Shown in pieces: positions 38,921 through 46,476 of a stretch of DNA of 64,000 bases. Source of the DNA: Saccharopolyspora spinosa NRRL 18395. GTDB taxonomy: Bacteria; Actinomycetota; Actinomycetes; Mycobacteriales; Pseudonocardiaceae. Each line of letters begins with the position of its first letter. Positions within the stretch are counted from its first letter, which is position 1. The stretch lies in NCBI RefSeq assembly GCF_000194155.1, contig NZ_GL877883.1, positions 134,572-198,571 on the forward strand, read 5' to 3'. Below the pieces are notes generated by a model. The model was not told where the DNA came from and did no database searches. It worked only from the letters and a program-made list of their open reading frames with translations. A program made the translations under genes and the position numbers.

Positions 38921-39868
38921 GTGACGGCGTCGGAACGGGTGCGCAGCACCGTGGTCGTGGTGACCTGGCGAGGGCGGGACCACATCGAGGCGTGCCTGGA
39001 CGCACTGGCGACCCAAGACCGTCCACATCGGACACTCGTGGTCGACAACGCCTCCGACGACGGCACGGCCGACCTGATCGCCGCCCACCCGTCGGCGCCG
39101 GAAGTGCTGCGGCTACGCCGCAACACCGGCTACGCCGGCGGAATCGCCGCTGCGCTAGACCGCATCCGCACTCCTTACGTCGCGTGGCTAAACGACGACG
39201 CTGCGCCAGCCTCCGGCTGGCTCGCGGCGCTCGAAGGCGCGCTCGACGCGGACGGCTCCGCCGCCGCAGCGTCCTCCGTGCTCCGCACGCCGGACGGCCG
39301 CGTGCAGTCCGCCGGCGTGCGCCTCACCGCCGACGGCCACGGCGCTGACGCGCCTGATGCCTCCGGCGGTGTGTTCGGCTTCTGCGGCGGCGCGGCGCTG
39401 CTGCGCACCGCGCACCTCCGTTCCGCCGGTGGCGTGCCAGCTCACTTCTTCTGCTACTACGAGGACACCGACACTGCGTGGCGGCTCCGCCTAGCCGGGC
39501 ATCGGATCGTCCCGGCGCTCGACGCCGCCGCCTCGCACCTGCACGGCGCGACAACGCTGCCGGGTTCGGCATTGTTCCACCGCTGGAACGAGCGGAACCG
39601 CCTGCTCACGCTGCTTCGCTGCGCTCCCGCCGCGGTCGCGGCGCGAGAGCTCGCCCGCTTCGCGGCGATCACCTTCGCCTTGCCGTTGCGGCGCGCAACC
39701 GGGGGTCGTTCCGGTCCCGACGCAGCGAACTTCCGCGTCGCCTTGCGACTCGGCGTACTGGCCGAGGTCGTGGTGAGGCTGCCCGCGGCGCTCCGCGCCC
39801 GGCGTCAGATCGGCCGGGCGGCCCGGGTTCCGCGACAGGAGATCTGGGAGGCGTGGGCAGGCGCTTGA
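38921..39868 (+). CDS. GT2-family glycosyltransferase
   Basis: A 315-residue GT-A enzyme from GTG 38921 (VTASERVRSTVVVVTWRGRD). Motifs: LVVDNASDDGTADLIAAH, RRNTGYAGGIAAALD, WLNDDAAPASG (DxD) and HFFCYYEDTDTAWRLRLAGH. It resembles rhamnosyl-type GT2 enzymes. The frame is open for over 1 kb upstream, antisense to the GT4 gene, but that stretch is not protein-like. Its last 219 bases before the final codons are duplicated exactly at 40152-40370. Confidence 0.85.
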   Translation: MTASERVRSTVVVVTWRGRDHIEACLDALATQDRPHRTLVVDNASDDGTADLIAAHPSAPEVLRLRRNTGYAGGIAAALDRIRTPYVAWLNDDAAPASGWLAALEGALDADGSAAAASSVLRTPDGRVQSAGVRLTADGHGADAPDASGGVFGFCGGAALLRTAHLRSAGGVPAHFFCYYEDTDTAWRLRLAGHRIVPALDAAASHLHGATTLPGSALFHRWNERNRLLTLLRCAPAAVAARELARFAAITFALPLRRATGGRSGPDAANFRVALRLGVLAEVVVRLPAALRARRQIGRAARVPRQEIWEAWAGA

Positions 39869-39911
39869 ATCCAGCCCCCTCGCGGCATGCATTCACCGGT
39901 CGGTGGATGGC

Positions 39912-39958
39912 GCGAACGGCCCGTTCGCGCCACTAGACGACGTCAACAGTCCGTTCGC
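39912..39958. repeat. 47-bp interspersed element, copy 1
   Basis: Begins GCGAACGG and ends CCGTTCGC, perfect 8-bp terminal inverted repeats. The body reads GCCACTAGACGACGTCAACAG-like. Followed by a CCCAACACACCCACCCGAAC tail shared with copies 2 and 3. Confidence 0.85.
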
Positions 39959-39998
39959 TCCACCCAACACACCCACCCGAACCCACACACCCGGGCGT

Positions 39999-40151
39999 GT
40001 CCGAACCCCGACCAGACAAAACGAACGCGATCCAAATCACCCACAGCGCAAGCGCCATCGAGCCTTCGGATGGCGCGAACGGCCCGCTCGTGCCACTAGA
40101 CGACCTCAACAGTCCGTTCGCTCCACCCAACACACCCACCCGAACCCACAC
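39999..40151. repeat. 153-base direct repeat, first copy
   Basis: Identical to 40371-40523. Contains a 47-bp element at 40075-40121. Joined directly at its right end to the duplicated GT2 fragment. Confidence 0.95.
40075..40121. repeat. 47-bp interspersed element, copy 2
   Basis: Same length and ends (GCGAACGG...CCGTTCGC) as copy 1, with a few substitutions in the body. Lies inside the 153-base repeat. Confidence 0.85.
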
Positions 40152-40370
40152 CGCTGCGCTCCCGCCGCGGTCGCGGCGCGAGAGCTCGCCCGCTTCGCGG
40201 CGATCACCTTCGCCTTGCCGTTGCGGCGCGCAACCGGGGGTCGTTCCGGTCCCGACGCAGCGAACTTCCGCGTCGCCTTGCGACTCGGCGTACTGGCCGA
40301 GGTCGTGGTGAGGCTGCCCGCGGCGCTCCGCGCCCGGCGTCAGATCGGCCGGGCGGCCCGGGTTCCGCGA
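40152..40370 (+). pseudogene. Duplicated 3' fragment of the upstream GT2 gene
   Basis: Exact copy of 39617-39835, offset 535 bases. It encodes the C-terminal stretch CAPAAVAARELARFAAITFA to IGRAARVPR of the preceding transferase but has no start or catalytic domain. It is bracketed on both sides by the 153-base repeat. Confidence 0.95.
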
Positions 40371-40523
40371 GTCCGAACCCCGACCAGACAAAACGAACGC
40401 GATCCAAATCACCCACAGCGCAAGCGCCATCGAGCCTTCGGATGGCGCGAACGGCCCGCTCGTGCCACTAGACGACCTCAACAGTCCGTTCGCTCCACCC
40501 AACACACCCACCCGAACCCACAC
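40371..40523. repeat. 153-base direct repeat, second copy
   Basis: Identical to 39999-40151. Ends 100 bases before the start of the GT2-GT4 fusion gene. Confidence 0.95.
40447..40493. repeat. 47-bp interspersed element, copy 3
   Basis: Identical to copy 2, lying in the second 153-base repeat. Confidence 0.85.
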
Positions 40524-40623
40524 GCTCCGGCGTGTCGGTCGGGCGGCCTGTGAGGTGTCGGGATGGTCGCGATTTCTCCGACACCCCGCAGGCTGCGCCG
40601 GGTGATGGTGCACGCTTTAGGGC

Positions 40624-42906
40624 GTGGCTGAATTGTCCGACCGCAGCAACCTGCCCGTGGTGTCGGTGATCGTGGTCAACTACCGCGGCGCGGACGACAC
40701 CATCACCTGCCTGCGAGTGCTCCGCGAGGATCTCGACTACCCGGCCGATCGGCTGGAGGTGATCTGCGTCGACAACGCTTCCGGTGACGGCAGCTCCGAG
40801 CAGATCCGGGCCGCCGCGCCGGAGGTGCGGCTGATCGAGTCGGACACCAACCGCGGCTTCGCAGGCGGGTGCAACCTCGCGGCGCGCAACGCTACCGGCC
40901 AGGTGCTGGCCTTCCTCAACAACGACGCCAAACCGGACCGCGACTGGGTTCGGGCGGCCGTCGCGGTGCTGCGGTCGGAACCGACCGTGGGCGCGGTCGC
41001 CAGCAAGGTCCTGGACTGGGAGGGCCGACACATCGACTTCGTCGACGGCGGCCTGACCTGGTTCGGCATGGGCTACAAGCGCCACGCGGGCGAGGTCGAC
41101 GACGGTTCGCACGATGCGGCGCGGGACGTGCTGTTCGGGACCGGTTCGGCACTGTTCGTGCGGGCCGAGCTGTTCGCCGCCCTCGACGGCTTCGACGAGC
41201 GCTTCTTCATGTTCTACGAGGACGTCGACCTCGGCTGGCGGTTGAACCTGCGTGGCTGGCGCGTCCGTTACGAGCCGCGCTCGCTGACGTTCCACCGCCA
41301 CCACGCGTCGATGGCCGAAGTGTCCTCGGCCCGGGAGTACTACCTGCTGGAGCGCAACGCGCTGGCGGCGCTCTACAAGAACGTCTCCGACGAGACACTG
41401 GCGAGGGCGCTGCCCGCCGCGATGGCGCTGTCCGTGCGGCGGGCCACCGCGCGCGGCGAGATCGACCCGACGCAGCTGGAGATCACCCGGCGCGGCGACC
41501 ACGAGGACGACAGCCCGGTTCCGATCGCCCGCTCCGCGCTGGCCGGGATGCTGGCGATCGACCAGTTCGTCGAGATGCTGCCGTCGCTGAAGCAGTCCCG
41601 AGAAGAGGAGCAGCAGGCGCGCGTGCGCACCGACGCGGACCTGGTGCCGCTGATGCGCAAGGCGATGGAGCCCGCCTACCCGCTGCCGCGCTACCTGGCC
41701 GCGCACGACGCCCTGGTCGAGGCGTTCGAGCTGGACGGGGTCTTCGGTCGCCCGCGGAAGGTCGTGGTGATCACCGGCGACGCGGTCACCGAGCGGATGG
41801 CCGGTCCGGCGATCCGCGCGTGGCACATGGCCGATGTCCTCTCCGCCGAGCACGAAGTCCGGTTGGTCAGCGTCAACGCGCTGGTCAGCCCGCCGGAGTC
41901 GGATTTCGCTGTGGTCGCGGCGAAACCGCGCGAGCTCGGCGCGCACGTCGACTGGGCGGACATCGTGGTGCTGCAGGGCCACGTGCTGGAGATGGTGCCG
42001 GCGCTCAAGCACGTCGGGTCCACCAAGGTCGTGGTGTGCGACGTCTACGACCCGATGCACCTGGAACTGCTGGAACAAGGTCGCGACACCGACGACGAGC
42101 GCCGCGCGAAGGACCTGGCCGGCGTCACCAAGGTGCTCAACGCCCAACTGCAGCGCGGCGATTTCTTCCTCTGCGCCTCGGAGCGGCAGCGGCACTTCTG
42201 GCTGGGCCACCTCGCCTCGCTGGGGCGTTTGACCCCCGGCCTGTACGACAACGACCCGACAGTCCGCTCGCTGCTCTCGGTCGTGCCGTTCGGCCTGCCG
42301 TCGGTGGCGCCGCGCCGCACCGGCCCGGCGATCAAGGGCAACCGGTCCGGCATCGCGGCCGAGGACAAGGTGGTGCTGTGGGCCGGCGGCGTCTACAGCT
42401 GGTTCGACCCGCTGACGCTGCTGCACGCGGTGCACCGGCTTTCCCAGCAGCACGACGACGTCCGGTTGTTCTTCCTCGGCATGAAGCACCCGAACCCGGA
42501 CGTGCCGGAGATGGGCATGGCCGAGCAGACCCGCGGCCTGGCCCGGCGGCTCGGGCTGACCGACAAGTTCGTGTTCTTCAACGAGACCTGGGTTCCCTAC
42601 GGCGAGCGGCAGAACTACCTGCTCGACGCGGACTGCGGCGTCACCACTCACTTCGAGCACGTGGAGACGACGTTCGCGTTCCGGACCCGCGTACTGGACT
42701 ACCTGTGGTCCGGGCTGCCGGTGGTGACCACCGACGGCGACTCGTTCGCCGACCTGGTGCGCGAGGAGGGCATCGGGGTCGTGGTGCCAGCCGAGGATCC
42801 GGACGCGCTGGCCACGGCGCTGAAGAAGGTGCTCTACGACGAGGAGTTCGCCGCCGAGTGCCGACGCCGCATCGCCCCGGTCCGCGAGCGGTTCACCCGC
42901 CGCTGA
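40624..42906 (+). CDS. Two-domain GT2-GT4 glycosyltransferase
   Basis: 760 residues from GTG 40624. Residues 10-280 form a GT2 GT-A domain: SVIVVNYRGADDTITCLRVL, VDNASGDGSS, FLNNDAKPDRDW and RFFMFYEDVDLGWRLNLRGW. After a linker (about 290-380), residues 385-760 form a GT-B GT4 domain: VVVITGDAVTERMAGPAIRA, LWAGGVYSWFDPLTLLHAV, CGVTTHFEHVETTFAFRTRV. Such a fusion could add two sugars in sequence. The stop at 42904-42906 looks premature: the next frame stays coding-like to 43118 (TEFCRDPRPAADRLKAS), so the native C-terminus may be about 70 residues longer. Confidence 0.85.
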   Translation: MAELSDRSNLPVVSVIVVNYRGADDTITCLRVLREDLDYPADRLEVICVDNASGDGSSEQIRAAAPEVRLIESDTNRGFAGGCNLAARNATGQVLAFLNNDAKPDRDWVRAAVAVLRSEPTVGAVASKVLDWEGRHIDFVDGGLTWFGMGYKRHAGEVDDGSHDAARDVLFGTGSALFVRAELFAALDGFDERFFMFYEDVDLGWRLNLRGWRVRYEPRSLTFHRHHASMAEVSSAREYYLLERNALAALYKNVSDETLARALPAAMALSVRRATARGEIDPTQLEITRRGDHEDDSPVPIARSALAGMLAIDQFVEMLPSLKQSREEEQQARVRTDADLVPLMRKAMEPAYPLPRYLAAHDALVEAFELDGVFGRPRKVVVITGDAVTERMAGPAIRAWHMADVLSAEHEVRLVSVNALVSPPESDFAVVAAKPRELGAHVDWADIVVLQGHVLEMVPALKHVGSTKVVVCDVYDPMHLELLEQGRDTDDERRAKDLAGVTKVLNAQLQRGDFFLCASERQRHFWLGHLASLGRLTPGLYDNDPTVRSLLSVVPFGLPSVAPRRTGPAIKGNRSGIAAEDKVVLWAGGVYSWFDPLTLLHAVHRLSQQHDDVRLFFLGMKHPNPDVPEMGMAEQTRGLARRLGLTDKFVFFNETWVPYGERQNYLLDADCGVTTHFEHVETTFAFRTRVLDYLWSGLPVVTTDGDSFADLVREEGIGVVVPAEDPDALATALKKVLYDEEFAAECRRRIAPVRERFTRR

Positions 42907-43118
42907 CGGAGTTCTGCCGCGACCCGCGCCCGGCCGCGGACCGGCTCAAGGCGAGCGCGCCGCTCGTGCGCAGCCCGCAGCTCAACCGGGTCGAGACGGT
43001 GCGCCGCGACATCGCGCTGCTGCGCGAATACCTCGACGCGGGCGGGCCTTTCGAGGTCGCGAAGCGGGCGACCGGTCGGCTCCGGCGGCTCGCCGGCGAG
43101 CGGTTCCGTGGCCGCTGA
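42902..43118 (+). pseudogene. Probable out-of-frame C-terminus of the GT2-GT4 gene
   Basis: In a different frame from the stop at 42906, this stretch reads TEFCRDPRPAADRLKAS, RVETVRRDIALLREYL and FEVAKRATGRLRRLAGERF before TGA at 43116-43118. It has no good start of its own, and its end overlaps the next gene's start by 11 bases. Best explained as the true C-terminal tail cut off by a small indel near 42890-42905. Confidence 0.6.
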
Positions 43119-44166
43119 CCTGCGCGTCCTGCTGGACGGCACGCCGCTGCTCGGTCGGCGCACCGGCATCGGGCGCTACACCGCGTCCCTGGTGACCGAG
43201 CTCGCGTCCCTTGTGGACGTTCGGCTGATCGGGCTCACCACACGCGGCTGGTGGGAGTTGCGTTCGCTGGCCCCGGCCGGAACGCGCGCGGTGGGGCCCC
43301 CGATCCCGGCGCGTGTCCTGCGCAAGCTTTGGCAGCGGGGAACTTTCCCGCCGGTGGAGCTGCTCGCCGGGGCGGCGCAGGTGGTGCACGGCACGAACTT
43401 CGTGCTGCCACCGTCGATCCGAGCGGGCGGTGTGGTGACCGTGCACGACCTTGCGTTCCTGGACGATCCATCGCTGGCCGAGCCCGACTTGCCCGAGCTC
43501 GTGCGGAGCTCCGCCCGGCGGGCGCGGGTGGTGTGCACGCCGACGGCTGCGGTCGCCGATGCCGTCAGCTCCCGCCTCGACGTTCCGCGGGGCAAGGTCG
43601 CGGTAACCCCGCTCGGCGTCGATCCGGAGTGGTTCTCCGCAACACCAATGAGCTCCGATCTCCTGGTCCACTACGGACTTCCGTCGGAGTACCTGCTGTT
43701 CGTCGGCTCCGAGGGCCCTCGCAAGGGACTCCCGGGGCTGCTGGAAGCCTTGGAAGCCAACGGGTCCGGCCTACCGCCGCTGGTCATCGCGGGCCCCGGC
43801 GAAGCGGGAACCCACGACGGGATCATCCGCACCGGCTACCTCCCGGAAGACCACCTGCGCGGCCTGGTCGCCGGAGCCAGCGCCCTCGTCGTCCCCTCCC
43901 GCGACGAGGGATTCGGCCTGCCGGCCCTGGAAGCACTCGCCTGCGGCACGCCGTTGGTGTGCTCGGACATCCCAGCCCTCCGCGAAGTCACGGCGGGCCA
44001 AGCGATCCGCTTCCCCCACGGCGACCCGACGGCCCTCAACGAAGCCCTGCACCAAGCCCTGACCAGTCCCCCAGACGCGGAAAAGGGCCGTGCCCAAGCT
44101 AAAGCCTTCACCTGGCGAACCTGCGCCGAAGCAACCCTGAACGCATACCGCCTCGCCGCAGGCTGA
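43108..44166 (+). CDS. GT4-family glycosyltransferase
   Basis: A 352-residue GT-B enzyme from GTG 43108, overlapping the shifted tail of the preceding gene. N-terminal domain: LRVLLDGTPLLGRRTGIGRY, VVHGTNFVLPPS, VTVHDLAFLDDPSLAEPDLP. C-terminal domain: YLLFVGSEGPRKGLPGLLEA and PSRDEGFGLPALEALACGTP. The TGIGRY glycine loop and EGFGLP motif are typical. Together with the two GT4 genes at 36-39 kb it suggests a heteropolysaccharide. Specificity unknown. Confidence 0.87.
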   Translation: MAADLRVLLDGTPLLGRRTGIGRYTASLVTELASLVDVRLIGLTTRGWWELRSLAPAGTRAVGPPIPARVLRKLWQRGTFPPVELLAGAAQVVHGTNFVLPPSIRAGGVVTVHDLAFLDDPSLAEPDLPELVRSSARRARVVCTPTAAVADAVSSRLDVPRGKVAVTPLGVDPEWFSATPMSSDLLVHYGLPSEYLLFVGSEGPRKGLPGLLEALEANGSGLPPLVIAGPGEAGTHDGIIRTGYLPEDHLRGLVAGASALVVPSRDEGFGLPALEALACGTPLVCSDIPALREVTAGQAIRFPHGDPTALNEALHQALTSPPDAEKGRAQAKAFTWRTCAEATLNAYRLAAG

Positions 44167-44322
44167 ACGCCCCGGACAGGCATCAGGCCAGGCTCCCAGT
44201 CATGCCCCCGGGGCACCTGGCCTTCCTTCCTCGCCCCGGCGACACCCATTGTGCGCACCGCGCCAGCCGATATCGCGTCGAAGCGGCCCTGCCGGGGCTA
44301 CTCGCGCCCTCCGGGTGACTGG

Positions 44323-45240
44323 TCAGCGGGTTCGGAGGGTTTCGCCGTCTTTCTCGAAGGCCGCCGCCAGGGCTTCCCGCCAGGTGCGCATCGGGGTCAG
44401 GCCCGCCTCTCGCCACGCCACGTCGGACAGGACCGAGTAGGCCGGGCGGTGCGCCGGGAGGGGGAAGTCCGCCGTCGTGCACGGGTGGACGCGGTTCTCG
44501 TCCAGGCCGAATTCCGCGAAGATCGCCCGCGCGAACTCGTACCAGGTCACCTGGCCGGAATTGGTGCAGTGCAGCACCTTCTGCTCCGGTCCACGGCGTT
44601 CGGCGACCCGTTCGGCCAGCTCCAGCAGGCCGCTCGCCAGGTCCGCCGCCCAAGTCGGCGAGCCGATCTGATCGTCCACAACGGACAGCGTGTCGCGCTC
44701 CCCCGAGAGGCGGATCATCGTTTTCAGGAAGTTCTTGCCGCTCGCGCCGTACACCCATGCCGTGCGCACCACCCAGGCCCGCGCGCCGGACTCCAGCACG
44801 GCCCGTTCGCCTTCGAGCTTGGTGCGCCCGTAGACCGATCGCGGCCCGGTCGGGTCCGTCGGCTCGTACGGCCGGGCCCCATCACCGGGGAACACGTAAT
44901 CCGTCGACACGTGCACCAGGGGCAGACCGCTGCTCCGGCACGCTTTCGCCAGCGAGGCCGCGCCTTCGGCGTTGATCCGGGCCGCGCGGTCCGGGTCGGA
45001 CTCGGCCGCGTCCACCGCCGTGTACGCCGCGGCGTTGATCACCACCGGTCGCAGCTCCGCGTCCTTCGCCGTCTCCGCGAAGGAACCCAACGCGTCGGCG
45101 ACCTCCTCGGCGTCGGTGACGTCCAGTTCCCCGGAACCCGGCCGGTGCACCAGCGCCCCCGTCCGCGCGGCGAGGATCCGGGCCAGCTCCGAGCCCAGCT
45201 GGCCGCGGCCGCCGGGCACCAGCACGGCGAGGCGACTCAT
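44323..45240 (-). CDS. rmlD: dTDP-4-dehydrorhamnose reductase
   Basis: Last step of dTDP-L-rhamnose synthesis. 305 residues from ATG 45240. NAD(P)-binding GGRGQLGSELARIL at the N-terminus, the STDYVFPG block, catalytic Tyr-Lys in SVYGRTKLEGERAV, and TWYEFARAIF. The start overlaps the rmlB stop as ATGA, so the two are co-translated. The product feeds the WbbL-like enzyme at 35-36 kb and maybe other local GT2 enzymes. Confidence 0.95.
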   Translation of the reverse strand: MSRLAVLVPGGRGQLGSELARILAARTGALVHRPGSGELDVTDAEEVADALGSFAETAKDAELRPVVINAAAYTAVDAAESDPDRAARINAEGAASLAKACRSSGLPLVHVSTDYVFPGDGARPYEPTDPTGPRSVYGRTKLEGERAVLESGARAWVVRTAWVYGASGKNFLKTMIRLSGERDTLSVVDDQIGSPTWAADLASGLLELAERVAERRGPEQKVLHCTNSGQVTWYEFARAIFAEFGLDENRVHPCTTADFPLPAHRPAYSVLSDVAWREAGLTPMRTWREALAAAFEKDGETLRTR

Positions 45241-46226
45241 CGAGCCACCGCCGATCGGGCCTTCAGCGGCTCCCACCAGTCCCGGTTGTCCTGGTACCAG
45301 CGGATTGTCTCGCGCAGCCCGGTCTCGAAGTCGACCTGCGGCGCGTACCCCAGTTCCTCGACGATCTTGCTGTGGTCCACCGAGTAGCGGCGGTCGTGGC
45401 CCTTGCGGTCGGTGACCGGCCGCACCACCGACCAGTCGAGGCCCAGCTCTGCCAGCAGCCGCTCGGTCAGCTCGTTGTTGGTCAGCTCGGTGCCGCCGCC
45501 GATGTTGTAGATCTCGCCCGCGCGCCCGGAGTCGGCCACCAGCTGGATGCCCCGGCAGTGGTCGCTGACGTGCAGCCAGTCCCGCACGTTGAGCCCGTCG
45601 CCGTAGAGCGGCACCTGGCTGCCGTCCATCAGGTTCGTGATGAACAGCGGCAGCACCTTCTCCGGGAACTGGTAGGGCCCGTAGTTGTTGGAGCAGCGGG
45701 TGATGCACACCGGCAGTCCGTGGGTGCGGTGGTAGGCGCGGGCCAGCAGGTCCGAGCCCGCTTTCGCCGCCGAGTACGGGGAATTCGGCTCCAGCGCGTG
45801 GTCTTCGGGCCACGAGCCGTCCTCGATGGAGCCGTAGACCTCGTCGGTGGAAACGTGCACGAACTTGCCGATCTCGGCGTCGAGCGCGGCCTGCAGCAGC
45901 ACGTTGGTGCCGACCACGTTGGTGATCACGAAGGCGTCCGAGCCGGTGATCGAGCGGTCGACGTGGGTTTCGGCGGCGAAGTGCACCACCACGTCCACGC
46001 CGGACATCAGGCCGCCAACCAGTTCGCGGTCGCAGATGTCGCCGCAGACGAACTTCAGCCGGGGGTTGTCCGCGACCGGCGCCAGGTTCGCCTCGTTGCC
46101 GGCGTAGGTGAGCTTGTCGAGCACGACCACGTCGGCGTCGGCGAATGCGGGGTACGCACCACCGAGCAACTGCCGAACGTAGTGCGAGCCGATGAAACCG
46201 GCTCCGCCGGTGACCAGAATCCGCAT
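45237..46226 (-). CDS. rmlB: dTDP-glucose 4,6-dehydratase
   Basis: Second step of dTDP-rhamnose synthesis. 329 residues from ATG 46226 (MRILVTGGAGFIGSHYVRQL), with GAGGAAGGG upstream; an in-frame upstream ATG at 46325 is rejected. Extended SDR: GxxGxxG at 8-13, HFAAETHVDRSI, the STDEVYGSIE block carrying catalytic Asp-Glu, and the YSAAKAGSDLL Tyr-Lys pair. Followed immediately by rmlD. Divergent to the first LCP gene across 250 bases. Confidence 0.96.
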   Translation of the reverse strand: MRILVTGGAGFIGSHYVRQLLGGAYPAFADADVVVLDKLTYAGNEANLAPVADNPRLKFVCGDICDRELVGGLMSGVDVVVHFAAETHVDRSITGSDAFVITNVVGTNVLLQAALDAEIGKFVHVSTDEVYGSIEDGSWPEDHALEPNSPYSAAKAGSDLLARAYHRTHGLPVCITRCSNNYGPYQFPEKVLPLFITNLMDGSQVPLYGDGLNVRDWLHVSDHCRGIQLVADSGRAGEIYNIGGGTELTNNELTERLLAELGLDWSVVRPVTDRKGHDRRYSVDHSKIVEELGYAPQVDFETGLRETIRWYQDNRDWWEPLKARSAVAR

Positions 46227-46476
46227 CGCGCCCTTCCTCGCCGGGATTTCGCGGCCCGCTGCAGGTCCGCGTGCGCAGTCTGGCATGACACACCGAGCTA
46301 CGAAGCAGGATCCCGCATTACGCAACGTGACGAAGTCGCTTCGCCCTTATGAGGGATATCACCACTGTTGCTGGGACCTGCCCAACCGCCCCAGGAACAC
46401 CGCTAGCCTGCATTCGGAACACGAGCAAAATCACTTCCCGAAACTGTAACGCCCGCCGGCAGGCCAAGGAGGATTC

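Larger units (their letters stand above)
39869..40623. other. 755-base repeat-filled gap
   Basis: The gap contains three 47-bp elements, a 153-base direct repeat present twice and a 219-base copy of the preceding gene's 3' part. No intact gene. Confidence 0.85.

Noticed and set aside
39912..40523. CRISPR array suspected from the repeated 47-bp units
   Set aside because: Spacing is irregular, the units carry terminal inverted repeats, only three are here, and no cas gene is near.
40468..42660. A 730-codon minus-strand frame opposite the GT2-GT4 gene
   Set aside because: The plus-strand protein carries all the motifs. The minus-strand translation is a shadow.
44187..44222. A terminator hairpin between the GT4 and rmlD genes (GGCCAGG...CCTGGCC)
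   Set aside because: Only a seven-base stem over a long loop, weaker than the hairpins reported.
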